64,000 nt of DNA, from the NCBI GenBank assembly GCA_030427205.1, contig JAUHXC010000002.1, forward strand, positions 310,001 through 374,000, written 5' to 3'. The position numbers and the translations under genes are program-made. Shown one piece after another: positions 36,555 through 45,261 of this stretch. This stretch comes from a bacterium (GTDB taxonomy: Bacteria; Myxococcota_A; Bradymonadia; UBA7976; UBA1532). The notes below the pieces were generated by a model. That model was not told the origin of the DNA, made no database searches, and saw nothing but the letters and a program-made list of their open reading frames with translations. How positions within the stretch are numbered: position 1 is the stretch's first letter; each line of letters opens with the position of its first letter.

Positions 36555-39500
36555 TCAATCTCCTCCTGCGGGCACGCTGCACGCCGCGCCGATGCCGGGC
36601 GCGGCCTCTTCCTGATCGGGGTTGGGCACCTCGACGCAGTTGTCGGCGTCGTCGAGCACGCCGTCGCCGTCGAGGTCCGTGTCGCACGGGCTCTCGGCCT
36701 CCTGGTCGGCGTTGGGCACCCGCGGGCAGCGATCCTCGTCGTTGATCACGCCGTCGCCGTCGTCGTCTGCCTGGCCGAGCGCGTCGCAGTCGTCCCCCGG
36801 GCCATCGGGCCACTTGCACGGGTCGCTGTGGTTCGGGTTGCCGTCGCCGTCGTCGTCGAAGAAGAACGCCTGGCAGGCATCGCCCTCGCTGTTCTCGTCG
36901 GCGTCGACCTGATCCGGGTTGGGCGTATCGGGGCAGTTGTCTTCGAAGTCGTCGACGCCGTCGCCGTCGCCATCGCCCGCCTGGCACAGATCGCCGATGC
37001 CGTCGCCGTCCGCGTCCCGCTGGCGGCTGTTGGCGGTGTCGACGCAGTTGTCGCAGGCGTCGCCCACCCCGTCGCCGTCGCTGTCGGTCAAGTCCTCGGT
37101 CGCCACGGCGGGGCAGTTGTCGACCGCGTCGGGGATGCCGTCGTCGTCGCCGTCGGTGTCCTGCCCCTCGACAGGTACGCTGCACGCCGCGCCGACCCCC
37201 GGCGCGACCTCGGCCTGATCGGGGTCGGGCCGCTCGGGGCAGATGTCTTCGCCATCGACGATGCCGTCGGCGTCGAAGTCCTCGACGCACGGATCATCTT
37301 CGCCCTGGCCCGGATTGGGCGTATTGGGGCAGTTGTCGATGTCGTCGACAAAGCCATCGCCGTCGCTGTCCTGGTTGCCAAGGGCCTCGCAGTCGTCGTC
37401 GATGCGCGGATCGGGCCACTTGCACCCGTCGAGGTGGTCGGGCACCCCGTCGCCGTCGGTATCGGCGAAGAACGCCTGGCACAGTTCGCCCCGGCCGTCC
37501 TGGTCGGCGTCGACCTGATCCGGGTTGGCGGTGTCGGGGCAGTTGTCGATGTCGATCGGCACCCCGTCGCCGTCGCTGTCGACGTCGCACGCGTCCCCGG
37601 GGCCGTTGCCGTCGGTGTCGGCCTGATCGGGGTTGGCGTCGTCGGGGCAGTTGTCGCAGACGTCGCCCACCCCGTCGCCGTCGCCGTCGCCCTGGTCCGG
37701 ATCGGCGTCCTCGGGGCAGAGGTCGAACAGGTCGGGCACGCCGTCGCCGTCGCCGTCGGTCGGATCCACCGGCGTCGAGCAGGCCACCCCCCGGCCGTCG
37801 ACGTTCTCTTGATCGGGATCGGGCACCTCGGGGCAGACATCGTCCTCGTCGGGCACGCCGTCGCCGTCGACGTCGGTCGTGCAGGCGTCGTCCTCCGACT
37901 GCGCCGGGTTGGGCACCAGACGGCAGGTGTCGATGCCGTCCTCGACGCCGTCGCCGTCGGTGTCCGCCGCCCGCAGCGCGTCGCAGTCGGCGTCGGCCGG
38001 GCCGGGCAGCTCGCAGTCGTCCTGGAAGTCGGGGATGCCGTCGCCGTCGACGTCGCTGAACGCGTCCTGGCAGGCGTCGCCCACCCCGTCGCCGTCCACG
38101 TCCCGCTGCCCCGGGTTGGGGTCGTCGGGGCAGTTGTCGAGCGCGTCCTCGACGCCGTCTTCGTCTTGATCGAAGTCGCACGCGTCGCCGATGCCGTCGC
38201 CGTCGCTGTCTTCCTGGTTCGGATCCGCCGTCTCCGGGCAGACGTCGCAGGCGTCCCCTACCCCGTCGAGATCGAAGTCGCTGATGTCGGGCGCGGCGGT
38301 ATCGGGGCAGTTGTCGAACGCGTCGGGGATGCCGTCGCCGTCGCGATCGTCCGGCGCCGGCGGGCAGGCGTCGCCGATCCCGTCGCCGTCGCCGTCGGCC
38401 TGGTCGCCGTTGGCCACGTCGGGGCAGTTGTCGACGTCATCGGCGACGCCGTCCCCGTCGCGGTCGGCGATGGGCTCGCCGCTGCACGCGTCCCCCTGCT
38501 GGTCGCCGTCGCTGTCGGCCTGATCGGGGTTGGGATCGTCGGGGCAGTTGTCACAGGCGTCGCCCACCCCGTCGAGGTCGCTGTCGGTCAGGTCGAAGAC
38601 CGGCAGGTCGGGGCAGTTGTCGATCTCGTCGGGCAGGCCGTCGTTGTCCCGGTCGTCGTCGCACGCGTCGCCGATGCCGTCGCCGTCGCTGTCGAGCTGG
38701 TCCCGATTGGCGATCTCGGGGCAGTTGTCTTCGTCGGGCGCGACGCCATCGCCGTCGTTGTCGTCGCCGGGGTCGGGGCAGCCCGGCTCGCCGGCCACGC
38801 AGTCGGCGCACGCGTTGCCGAAGCCGTCGCCGTCGTCGTCGGCTTGATCGGGGTTGGCGTCGTCGGGGCAGTTGTCGCAGGCGTCCCCCACCCCGTCGCC
38901 GTCGCCGTCGCTCAGGTCGAAGACCGCCAGATCGGGGCAGTTGTCGATGTCGTCGGTCAGGCCGTCGCCGTCGCGATCGTTGCGCTGCGCGTCGCAGGCG
39001 TCGCCGACGCCGTCGAGGTCGTCGTCGAGCTGGCCCGGGTTCTCATCGTCGGGGCAGTTGTCCCGCTCATCGGGGATGCCGTCGCCGTCCCGATCGCCGG
39101 CCGGCGCGTCCTCGCAGGCGTCGCCGAACCCGTCTCCGTCGCGGTCGCGCTGGGTCGGGTTGGCGTCGTCGGGGCAGTTGTCGCAGGCGTCGCCCACCCC
39201 GTCGAGGTCGCTGTCGGTCAGGTCGAAGACCGCCAGATCGGGGCAGTTGTCGATCTCGTCGGGCAGCCCGTCGCCGTCCCGATCCCCCGGCTCGCCGCGG
39301 TCGCAGACGTCGCCGAAGCCGTCCTCGTCGGCGTCCGCCTGATCCGGGTTGGCATCATCCGGGCAGTTGTCCTCGGCGTCGACCACCCCGTCGGCGTCGC
39401 GGTCGTCGGGCGGCGGCGCGTCGGGCCCGCACGCGTCGCCGAACCCGTCGCCGTCGGTGTCGGCCTGATCGGGGTTGGGCCGATCGGGGCAGTTGTCACA

Positions 39501-40838
39501 GGCGTCGCCCACCCCGTCGAGGTCGCCGTCGCTCAGGTCGAAGACCGCCAGATCGGGGCAGTTGTCGAACGCGTCTTCGATGCCGTCGCCGTCGCGATCG
39601 GCGATGACGAACTCGTCGCACACATCGCCGATCTCGTCCTCGTCGGCGTCGACCTGATCCGGGTTGAAGACGAGCGGGCAGTTGTCGCTGGCGTCGGGCA
39701 CGCCGTCGGCGTCGGTATCGAGCACCTCGGGGTCTTCGCAGGCGTCGCCCACGTCGTCGCCGTCCCGATCGATCTGCTCGGGGTTCGCCGCCTCGGGGCA
39801 GTTGTCGCAGACGTCGCCCACCCCATCGAGATCGCTGTCGGTGATGTCCCGCGAGGGCACGTCGGGGCAGTTGTCGATGTCGTCCGCCAGCCCGTCGCCG
39901 TCGCGGTCGTTCTCGGCGTTCTCCTCGCAGACGTTGCCGACGCCGTCACCGTCGCCGTCGGCCTGATCGGGGTTGGCGTCGTCGGGGCAGTTGTCGTCGG
40001 CGTCGTCGACCCCGTCGCCGTCCCGATCCCCCGGCTGAGCGCCGACGCAGGTGTCGCCGATGCCGTCGCCGTCGGCGTCTTGCTGATCGGGGTTGGCCGC
40101 CTCGGGGCAGTTGTCGCAGGCGTCGCCCCATCCATCGAGGTCGCTGTCGATCTGCAGCGGGTTCTCCGTATCGGGGCAGTTGTCGATGCCCGCCGGCCAG
40201 CCGTCGCCGTCGGGATCGAGCCCCTCGGGATCGGGATCGCAGGCGTCGCCGAGGCCGTCGCCGTCGCTGTCGAGCTGCTCCGGATCGGCCACCGCCGGGC
40301 AGAGATCGTCGTCGTCGACGACCCCGTCGCCGTCCACATCGGGCGGGTCGCAGGCATCGCCCGCGCCGTCGCCGTCGGTATCGGCCTGCTCGGGGTTGGC
40401 GTCCTCGGGGCAGTTGTCGAGGTCGTCGGCGACCCCGTCGCCGTCGCCATCGGCCACCATCGGCGGGTCGCAGGCGTCGCCCGCGCCGTCGCCGTCGCTG
40501 TCGATCTGCTCGGGGTTGGCGTCGTCGGGGCAGTTGTCCAGGGTGTCGGGGATGCCGTCGTCGTCGCCGTCCACCGGCCCGATGTCGGCGGTCGTCGCCG
40601 CGTCCGGGCCGAACCCGCCGTCGGGATCGTCGGGGCCCACGTCCGGCTCGAAGAAGGGCTCCATATCCGGGCGTGGCCCCATGTCGGGCTGCGGCTCCGG
40701 ATCGGGCGCCGGCTCGGGCTCGCCCATCACCGCGTCGGGCGCAGCGGCGTCGGGGCCCGTCTCAGCGGTCTCGCCACCACAGGCAGCGAGACCGATCGTG
40801 ATCAGCACGAGCCACCCGGCCGAGCACCAGTGACGCAT
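36555..40838 (-). CDS. TSP3-repeat calcium-binding lipoprotein
   Basis: 1427 residues. Lipobox Leu-Ala-Ala-Cys20, then a Pro/Asp/Glu-rich spacer to about residue 95. The remainder is about 39 thrombospondin type-3 repeats, DxDxDGxxDxxDNCPxxxNPxQxD and variants, each loop binding Ca2+ in homologues. Many pairs are arranged as long plus short repeat (DNCPDLAVFDLxDxDLDGVGDACDNCP). The last third forms a higher-order repeat of about 200 residues (see separate entry). It is probably a rigid, surface-exposed rod anchored to the outer membrane. AGGAG stands seven bases before the ATG. Only two bases separate its stop from the next gene, the collagen/fibrinogen protein. Confidence 0.85.
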   Translation of the reverse strand: MRHWCSAGWLVLITIGLAACGGETAETGPDAAAPDAVMGEPEPAPDPEPQPDMGPRPDMEPFFEPDVGPDDPDGGFGPDAATTADIGPVDGDDDGIPDTLDNCPDDANPEQIDSDGDGAGDACDPPMVADGDGDGVADDLDNCPEDANPEQADTDGDGAGDACDPPDVDGDGVVDDDDLCPAVADPEQLDSDGDGLGDACDPDPEGLDPDGDGWPAGIDNCPDTENPLQIDSDLDGWGDACDNCPEAANPDQQDADGDGIGDTCVGAQPGDRDGDGVDDADDNCPDDANPDQADGDGDGVGNVCEENAENDRDGDGLADDIDNCPDVPSRDITDSDLDGVGDVCDNCPEAANPEQIDRDGDDVGDACEDPEVLDTDADGVPDASDNCPLVFNPDQVDADEDEIGDVCDEFVIADRDGDGIEDAFDNCPDLAVFDLSDGDLDGVGDACDNCPDRPNPDQADTDGDGFGDACGPDAPPPDDRDADGVVDAEDNCPDDANPDQADADEDGFGDVCDRGEPGDRDGDGLPDEIDNCPDLAVFDLTDSDLDGVGDACDNCPDDANPTQRDRDGDGFGDACEDAPAGDRDGDGIPDERDNCPDDENPGQLDDDLDGVGDACDAQRNDRDGDGLTDDIDNCPDLAVFDLSDGDGDGVGDACDNCPDDANPDQADDDGDGFGNACADCVAGEPGCPDPGDDNDGDGVAPDEDNCPEIANRDQLDSDGDGIGDACDDDRDNDGLPDEIDNCPDLPVFDLTDSDLDGVGDACDNCPDDPNPDQADSDGDQQGDACSGEPIADRDGDGVADDVDNCPDVANGDQADGDGDGIGDACPPAPDDRDGDGIPDAFDNCPDTAAPDISDFDLDGVGDACDVCPETADPNQEDSDGDGIGDACDFDQDEDGVEDALDNCPDDPNPGQRDVDGDGVGDACQDAFSDVDGDGIPDFQDDCELPGPADADCDALRAADTDGDGVEDGIDTCRLVPNPAQSEDDACTTDVDGDGVPDEDDVCPEVPDPDQENVDGRGVACSTPVDPTDGDGDGVPDLFDLCPEDADPDQGDGDGDGVGDVCDNCPDDANPDQADTDGNGPGDACDVDSDGDGVPIDIDNCPDTANPDQVDADQDGRGELCQAFFADTDGDGVPDHLDGCKWPDPRIDDDCEALGNQDSDGDGFVDDIDNCPNTPNPGQGEDDPCVEDFDADGIVDGEDICPERPDPDQAEVAPGVGAACSVPVEGQDTDGDDDGIPDAVDNCPAVATEDLTDSDGDGVGDACDNCVDTANSRQRDADGDGIGDLCQAGDGDGDGVDDFEDNCPDTPNPDQVDADENSEGDACQAFFFDDDGDGNPNHSDPCKWPDGPGDDCDALGQADDDGDGVINDEDRCPRVPNADQEAESPCDTDLDGDGVLDDADNCVEVPNPDQEEAAPGIGAACSVPAGGD
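36558..38072 (-). repeat. Higher-order repeat of six TSP3 units (two full copies and one truncated)
   Basis: Copies start (minus strand) at 38072, 37481 and 36875 and measure 591, 606 and 318 bp. Each starts with C-Q-x-[AF]-F then DxDGDGxPx2xD, a segment with two Cys and few acidic loops (KWP in copies two and three), later P-G-x-G-A-A-C-S-x-P or a variant, and ordinary TSP3 repeats. The third copy stops at the gene end. The 5' two thirds of the gene does not show this period, so the superrepeat is a later expansion. Confidence 0.82.
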
Positions 40839-40916
40839 GAATTTCTCCTGGAGCAGATTACTGTGCAGACGGTATCTTCTGTAAATATTGGAATCAGATT
40901 CAAGGAGGGTTCCACG
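40839..40916 (+). promoter_or_regulatory. AT-rich divergent promoter region
   Basis: These 78 bases between the TSP3 gene and the coiled-coil lipoprotein gene are clearly lower in GC than the surroundings (for example gtaaatattggaatcagatt). Plus strand: TTACTG with TAAATA about 18 bases later is a plausible sigma-70 pair. Minus strand: TTTACA and TAATCT are spaced 19 apart. Both genes have strong AGGAG boxes. Confidence 0.4.
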
Positions 40917-41396
40917 ATGCGCACGATTCGAGAGAGCGGATCGCTCGGCGCCTCGCTGGTCGGCGCGACCCTGATCGTGGCGGGCTTCGCCGTCGGCTGC
41001 GCCGAGAGCCCCGGCGAGACCGGGCGCGTGGAAGGTGAGCTGATCCGGGCCGAAGCGCCGGCCCCAGCCACGGAGCGCGCGGACGATACCGATCGACTGC
41101 GCCGGCTCGAAGCGCGGCTGCTGGCGACCGAGCAGCGCTTGGAAGAGGCCGAGCGGCGCGCGGCCACCGCCGAGGCCCGCAGTCGGGCTGCGGTGGTCGG
41201 TGGGCCGAAGGGGCCGACCGCCCTGGTCGACGAGACGGTCGAGCAGCGAAGCGAAGCGGAGATCAAGCAGGCCGCGACCGGCGTGGACGATGGCGCGGCC
41301 GGTCCGTTGCCCGCGCCCGAGGCGCCGGCCTACGACGAGCGCACCGATCCCTACAAGGCCGAAGCCTTCAACGTCGATCCCGATCCGAACGACTGA
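40917..41396 (+). CDS. Coiled-coil lipoprotein
   Basis: 159 residues. Lipobox Phe-Ala-Val-Gly-Cys28. Residues 58-92 form a charged coiled coil (LRRLEARLLATEQRLEEAERR) and the rest is disordered, rich in Ala, Pro, Asp and Glu. AAGGAGG stands seven bases before the ATG. It is transcribed away from the TSP3 gene and could share its regulation, so it may belong to the same surface structure (inference). Convergent with the thioesterase gene, four bases apart. Confidence 0.7.
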   Translation: MRTIRESGSLGASLVGATLIVAGFAVGCAESPGETGRVEGELIRAEAPAPATERADDTDRLRRLEARLLATEQRLEEAERRAATAEARSRAAVVGGPKGPTALVDETVEQRSEAEIKQAATGVDDGAAGPLPAPEAPAYDERTDPYKAEAFNVDPDPND

Positions 41397-41400
41397 CGAT

Positions 41401-41880
41401 CTACGGCTCGCGAACCTCTGCCGGGCGGCCTTCGAGGATGGCGCGGATCGCGGGGGGCAGCGGCGCGACGCGCATCGGCGGGCCATCGTCGGCGCCGGGC
41501 TCGGCCCAGATCCGGACCTCACGCCCTTCGACGACCACCCGCTCACCGAGGCTCAGGCGGTGGGCGACGGTGAAGCTGCGCCGGCCGATGGACTCGACCC
41601 GGCAGTCGGCGGTCAAGACGTCGCCATAGGTCGCCGACGACTTGAAGTCGGCCTCGGCCCGCACCAGCGGCGTGCCCAGGGCCCCGTAGTCTCGCCGCAG
41701 GCGGTGGTGATCGAGCCCGACGGCGTCGAGCATGCGGTGCGTCGAGGCGTCGAACCACGCGTAGTAGCGCGGATAGAAGACCACGCCCGCCGCGTCGCAG
41801 TCGCCCCAGCTGACGTGCACCTGCCGTCGATGACTCAGCGGCCCCCGCCCGTCCGCGCCCGCCGGCTCAGTAGTGCTCAT
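41401..41880 (-). CDS. YbgC/FadM-type acyl-CoA thioesterase (hotdog fold)
   Basis: 159 residues. The 4-hydroxybenzoyl-CoA thioesterase motif is clear: VSWGDCDAAGVVFYPRYYAWFD, with the catalytic Asp about residue 27, followed by HRMLDAVGL and a second half of strands (VRIWAEPG). Substrate is a fatty acyl-CoA or aryl-CoA; not decidable. Its start overlaps the end of the dnaJ-like gene by 14 bases, so translation is coupled. Confidence 0.88.
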   Translation of the reverse strand: MSTTEPAGADGRGPLSHRRQVHVSWGDCDAAGVVFYPRYYAWFDASTHRMLDAVGLDHHRLRRDYGALGTPLVRAEADFKSSATYGDVLTADCRVESIGRRSFTVAHRLSLGERVVVEGREVRIWAEPGADDGPPMRVAPLPPAIRAILEGRPAEVREP

Positions 41881-42802
41881 CGAGCGCCTCGACCAGCTCG
41901 ATGAGGGCCGGGTCGTCGCCGGTCGGCACCCGCACCTGAAGCTGCATGAAGAGGTGCCCTCGACCGCCGCCCCGGCGAGGCAGGCCCTTGTTGCGCGCGC
42001 GCAGTCGCTGGCCGCTCTGCGAGCCGGCGGGGATCTTGAGGGTGAGCGTCGTGCCTTCGGGCGTCGGGACGTCCACCGGGCCGCCCTTGACCGCCTGAGC
42101 GACGGTGATGGGCACGTCGATGGTCAGGTCGTCGCCCTCGGCGCGATAGCCGGGCGGGATCGCGACGTTGACGACCAGGTAGAGGTCGCCCGCGCCGCCC
42201 GGCCCGGCCTGCCCTTTGCCCTGGAGGCGGATCTTCTGCCCGTCGGCGATGCCCGCCGGCACCTTGACGTTGCCGCCGACGCCGGGCAGGTGCACTTCAC
42301 CGCCGTCGACCGCCTGCCGCAGCGGGATGGTGAGCCGGCGCTCGACGTCGCGGCCCTTGCGCTGCACCTGCGGTCCGCGCCGGCCGAAGCCGCCGCCCAT
42401 GCCGCCCAGATTCCCCCCCAGATTCCCTCCGAAGAGGCTGCCCAGCAGGTCGTCGAGGTCACCGAAGCCGCCCAGGCCGCTGCCGCCGACGTTGAAGCCG
42501 CCGCCGCCGCCCATGCCGCCGAAGCCGCCCGCCCAGCGTTGGTAGTTGCGGGCCGCGTCGGGGTCGAAGCCCTCGCGCAGCCCGTCGGGGCCGAACTCGT
42601 CGTAGAGCGTGCGCTTGCGCGCGTCGGAGAGCACCGCGTGGGCCGCCGAGATCTCCTTGAATCGGGCCTCTGCCGCCGGATCGTCGGGGTTGCGATCGGG
42701 GTGATATTTGCGCGCCAGCTTGCGATAGGCCTTCTTGATCTCGTCGGTGTCGGCCCCTTTCGCGACGCCGAGGATGCCGTACAGATCGGTGTCGTTGCTC
42801 AT
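41867..42802 (-). CDS. DnaJ-family co-chaperone without zinc finger (CbpA type)
   Basis: 311 residues. An N-terminal J domain with HPD (KYHPDRNPDD, about 34-43), a Gly/Phe-rich segment (about 90-140, with repeats GGNLGGNLGG) and the two beta-sandwich domains of DnaJ_C (about 145-305, LTIPLRQAVDGGEVHLPG ... GDLYLVVNVAIP). The zinc-binding CxxCxGxG repeats of DnaJ proper are absent, which puts it in the CbpA group. It stimulates DnaK ATPase in protein folding. TAGCGT on the minus strand at 42839-42844 may be its -10 box. Confidence 0.92.
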   Translation of the reverse strand: MSNDTDLYGILGVAKGADTDEIKKAYRKLARKYHPDRNPDDPAAEARFKEISAAHAVLSDARKRTLYDEFGPDGLREGFDPDAARNYQRWAGGFGGMGGGGGFNVGGSGLGGFGDLDDLLGSLFGGNLGGNLGGMGGGFGRRGPQVQRKGRDVERRLTIPLRQAVDGGEVHLPGVGGNVKVPAGIADGQKIRLQGKGQAGPGGAGDLYLVVNVAIPPGYRAEGDDLTIDVPITVAQAVKGGPVDVPTPEGTTLTLKIPAGSQSGQRLRARNKGLPRRGGGRGHLFMQLQVRVPTGDDPALIELVEALDEHY

Positions 42803-42933
42803 GGTCCGCCTCGTGTCGGGTTCGGTGTCAGCGCGAAGACGCTAACCACCGACCGCCCGCCTGACAACCGCGGTTGTGCCACGGGGCCCGATCGGGGTAC
42901 GACCAGCCTCCACCGCGACCCATCGCCGCGAGG

Positions 42934-44037
42934 ATGCCCGTGAAGCGCTACCCGGCCTACGAGTTCCCCGAATACGTCGACTGGACCCCCGACCCCGAGG
43001 TGCAGGCGCAGTTCGCCGAGACCATCGCCCGCGATCCGGAGCGGGCGGCGACCATCGCGGCGCTCGGCGACGACGCGCTGCTCGACCTCTACCGCGGCCT
43101 CGTCGCCGCCCGGCTGCACGACGTGCAGCTCAAGCGCTGGGTCAAGCAGGGGGTCATCACCAAGGCCTGGCTGGCCAGCGGCGAAGAGGCGGTCACCATC
43201 GGCGCCTGCGCGGCGCTCGGGCCCGACGACGTCGTCGGGCCGATGATCCGCAACGCCGCGGCGCTCATCGAGCGCGGGGTGCCGCTCGTCTCGTGCTTCG
43301 CCGGCTACCTGGGCACCACCGATACCATCACCCGCGGCCGCGACCTGCACATCGGCGACCTCGATCGGGGCGTCATCCCGCCGATCAGCCACATCGGCGA
43401 TCTGGTGCCGGTCATGGCCGGCGCGGCGCTGGCGTTCGCCATGCGCGGCGAGAAGCGGGTGGCGCTGACCTGGACCGGCGACGGCTCGACGGCCACCGGC
43501 GCCTTCCATGAGGGCCTGCGCACCGCCGCCGCCCTCGGCGCGCCGCTCGTCTGCGTCGTGCAGGACAACCAGGTCGCGCTCGGCACCCGCATCGAGGCCG
43601 CCTACCGCGGCGACTTCGCGTCGTTCGGGCAGGCCTACGGCGCCATGCTCGTCGAGATGGACGGCAACAACGTGCTCGACTGCTACGCCGCTACCAAGCG
43701 GGCCGTCGACGCCTGCCGCGCCGGCGACGGCCCGGTGATCATCGTCACCCGCACCTTCCGCATGGGCGGCCACGCGACCCACGACGAGCGCGAGGCCCGC
43801 GAGCTGTTCGACGACGCGGTCTACCGCCACTGGGGCCAGCGCGATCCGGTCGGCTGCTACGAGACGTGGCTGGTCGAAGAGCGCGGCATCGACCGCGCTC
43901 GCCTGGAAGAGATCGAAGCCCGCGTCTCCGCCGAGATCGACGCCGCCGCCGAAGAAGCCAAGGCGGGGCGCGGCGTGCGCGAGCCCGATCCGGCGACCGT
44001 CTCCGACGGGGTCTACGCCCCGGCCGAGGCCGGCTGA
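42934..44037 (+). CDS. Thiamine-diphosphate dehydrogenase E1 alpha subunit (2-oxoacid or acetoin type), no beta neighbour
   Basis: 367 residues. ThDP signature [17 protein letters not shown] then [11 protein letters not shown] (the usual second element NN is DN here). [24 protein letters not shown] and RELFDDAVY also match E1-alpha of branched-chain, pyruvate or acetoin dehydrogenase complexes. An E1 beta or E2 gene is not adjacent; the next gene is aroC, whose start overlaps this stop (TGATG). Start: ATG at 42934 sits directly after GCGAGG; a GTG two codons later (42940) has AGGA at good distance and may be the real start. Confidence 0.85.
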   Translation: MPVKRYPAYEFPEYVDWTPDPEVQAQFAETIARDPERAATIAALGDDALLDLYRGLVAARLHDVQLKRWVKQGVITKAWLASGEEAVTIGACAALGPDDVVGPMIRNAAALIERGVPLVSCFAGYLGTTDTITRGRDLHIGDLDRGVIPPISHIGDLVPVMAGAALAFAMRGEKRVALTWTGDGSTATGAFHEGLRTAAALGAPLVCVVQDNQVALGTRIEAAYRGDFASFGQAYGAMLVEMDGNNVLDCYAATKRAVDACRAGDGPVIIVTRTFRMGGHATHDEREARELFDDAVYRHWGQRDPVGCYETWLVEERGIDRARLEEIEARVSAEIDAAAEEAKAGRGVREPDPATVSDGVYAPAEAG

Positions 44038-45113
44038 TGGGCTCGAGCACCGGCCGGCTCTTCCGGGTCACCACCTTCGGCGAGAGCCACGGCGACGCGC
44101 TGGGTGCGGTGGTCGAGGGCTGCCCGCCGGGGCTCATACTCGATCTCGGCGCGCTGCAGGCCGATCTCGACCGCCGGCGCCCGGGTCAGAGCAAGCTGGT
44201 GACGCCGCGCAAGGAGCGCGATCGGGTGCGGGTGGTCTCGGGGGTCTTCGAGGGGCGCACGACGGGCACGGCGATCGGGCTCTTGTTCGTCAACGAGAAC
44301 GCGCACAGCAAGTCGTACGACAACGTGCGCGACCTCTACCGGCCGGGGCACGCCGACTACACCTACGACGCGCGCTATGGTCATCGCGACTACCGCGGGG
44401 GCGGACGGGCCAGCGCTCGGGAGACCGCCGCCCGCGTCGCCGCGGCGGGCATCGCCCGGCAGTGGCTCAGCGCGACCCACGGCGTCGAGGTCATCGGCTG
44501 GGTCGAGCGGGTCGAAGACATCGAGGCCGCCGTCGACCCCGAGGCGGTCACCCGCGCGCAGGTCGAAGCCCACCCGACGCGCTGCCCGATCCCCGCGGTG
44601 GCCGACGCGATGGCCGAGCGCATCACCGCCGTGCGCGCCGACGGCGATACGGTCGGCGGCGTCGTCGGCGCCGTCGCCCGCGGGGTGCCCGCCGGCTGGG
44701 GCGATCCGGTCTTCGACAAACTCGACGGTGAGCTGGCCAAGGCCTGCTTGTCATTGCCCGCGTGCAAAGGCTTCGAGATCGGCAGCGGCTTCGCCGGCAC
44801 CTACATGCGCGGCAGCGCGCATAACGACCCGTTCTTCCACGACGGCGAGCGGGTGCGCACCCGCAGCAACCGCCACGGCGGCACGCTGGGCGGGATCAGC
44901 AGCGGCGAGAGCGTGATCATCCGGGCGGCGTTCAAGCCGGTCTCGACGATCTTCAAGCCGCAAGAGACCGTCGACCGCGACGGCAACCCGGTGACGTTTC
45001 AGAACAAGGGGCGCCACGATCCGTGCGTCTTGCCGCGGGCGGTGCCGCTGGTCGAGGCGGCGATGCTGCTGACCCTGGCCGATCACGCGCTGCGGGCGAC
45101 CGCCATTCGCTGA
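44037..45113 (+). CDS. aroC: Chorismate synthase
   Basis: 358 residues. All signatures are present: [11 protein letters not shown] near the N-terminus (His17-type residue), [18 protein letters not shown], and [12 protein letters not shown]. The enzyme converts EPSP to chorismate, the last common step to aromatic amino acids and folate, and needs reduced FMN. Length is normal. It overlaps the E1-alpha gene and is probably co-transcribed with it. No other shikimate gene is in the window, unless the cyclase fusion at 8883 is counted as a relative of AroB. Confidence 0.95.
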   Translation: MGSSTGRLFRVTTFGESHGDALGAVVEGCPPGLILDLGALQADLDRRRPGQSKLVTPRKERDRVRVVSGVFEGRTTGTAIGLLFVNENAHSKSYDNVRDLYRPGHADYTYDARYGHRDYRGGGRASARETAARVAAAGIARQWLSATHGVEVIGWVERVEDIEAAVDPEAVTRAQVEAHPTRCPIPAVADAMAERITAVRADGDTVGGVVGAVARGVPAGWGDPVFDKLDGELAKACLSLPACKGFEIGSGFAGTYMRGSAHNDPFFHDGERVRTRSNRHGGTLGGISSGESVIIRAAFKPVSTIFKPQETVDRDGNPVTFQNKGRHDPCVLPRAVPLVEAAMLLTLADHALRATAIR

Positions 45114-45115
45114 GC

Positions 45116-45131
45116 GATACCGGCTGGTATC
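45116..45131 (+). other. Short hairpin after aroC
   Basis: GATACC-ggct-GGTATC forms a six-pair stem with a four-base loop three bases after the aroC stop. No run of T follows, so it is at best a weak or Rho-assisted 3' end. The bases after it carry tgcacggggc twice (about 45143-45172). Confidence 0.3.
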
Positions 45132-45245
45132 ACCCCATGCCATGCACGGGGCTATTCACGTGCACGGGGCGTAACACTCTCCGCGCAGCGCCTCCGGCGG
45201 GAACGTTCGGTAACACGATCGCCGACGCCGAGCGCCGCGCGGAAG

Positions 45246-45254
45246 TGCTACACT
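45246..45254 (+). promoter_or_regulatory. Extended -10 promoter element (TGC-TACACT)
   Basis: TGC-TACACT ends seven bases before the ATG at 45262. TACACT is one of the better matches to TATAAT in the window, and the gene has no good ribosome-binding site, so a leaderless message is likely. Confidence 0.4.
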
Positions 45255-45261
45255 GGCGCGC

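Noticed and set aside
33016..36615. 1199-codon open frame on the plus strand opposite the collagen/fibrinogen gene
   Set aside because: It is a shadow of the Cys-rich and collagen repeats with biased composition and no start signals.
36558..40600. CRISPR-like or satellite array
   Set aside because: The repeats keep reading frame, vary at third positions and encode Ca2+-binding loops; spacing does not fit CRISPR.
36828..40916. Very long open frame opposite the TSP3 gene
   Set aside because: It is the mirror of a GC-rich Asp/Gly/Asp repeat gene and translates to Val/Gly/Ala repeats with no domain. Only its last part, from 40917, has a ribosome-binding site and signal peptide and is kept as a separate gene.
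42934..44037. Pseudogene status for the E1-alpha gene because no beta gene is adjacent
   Set aside because: The frame is full length with cofactor motifs and is translationally coupled to aroC; beta subunits are often encoded elsewhere.
45116..45131. Rho-independent terminator after aroC
   Set aside because: The stem has only six pairs and lacks a T run.
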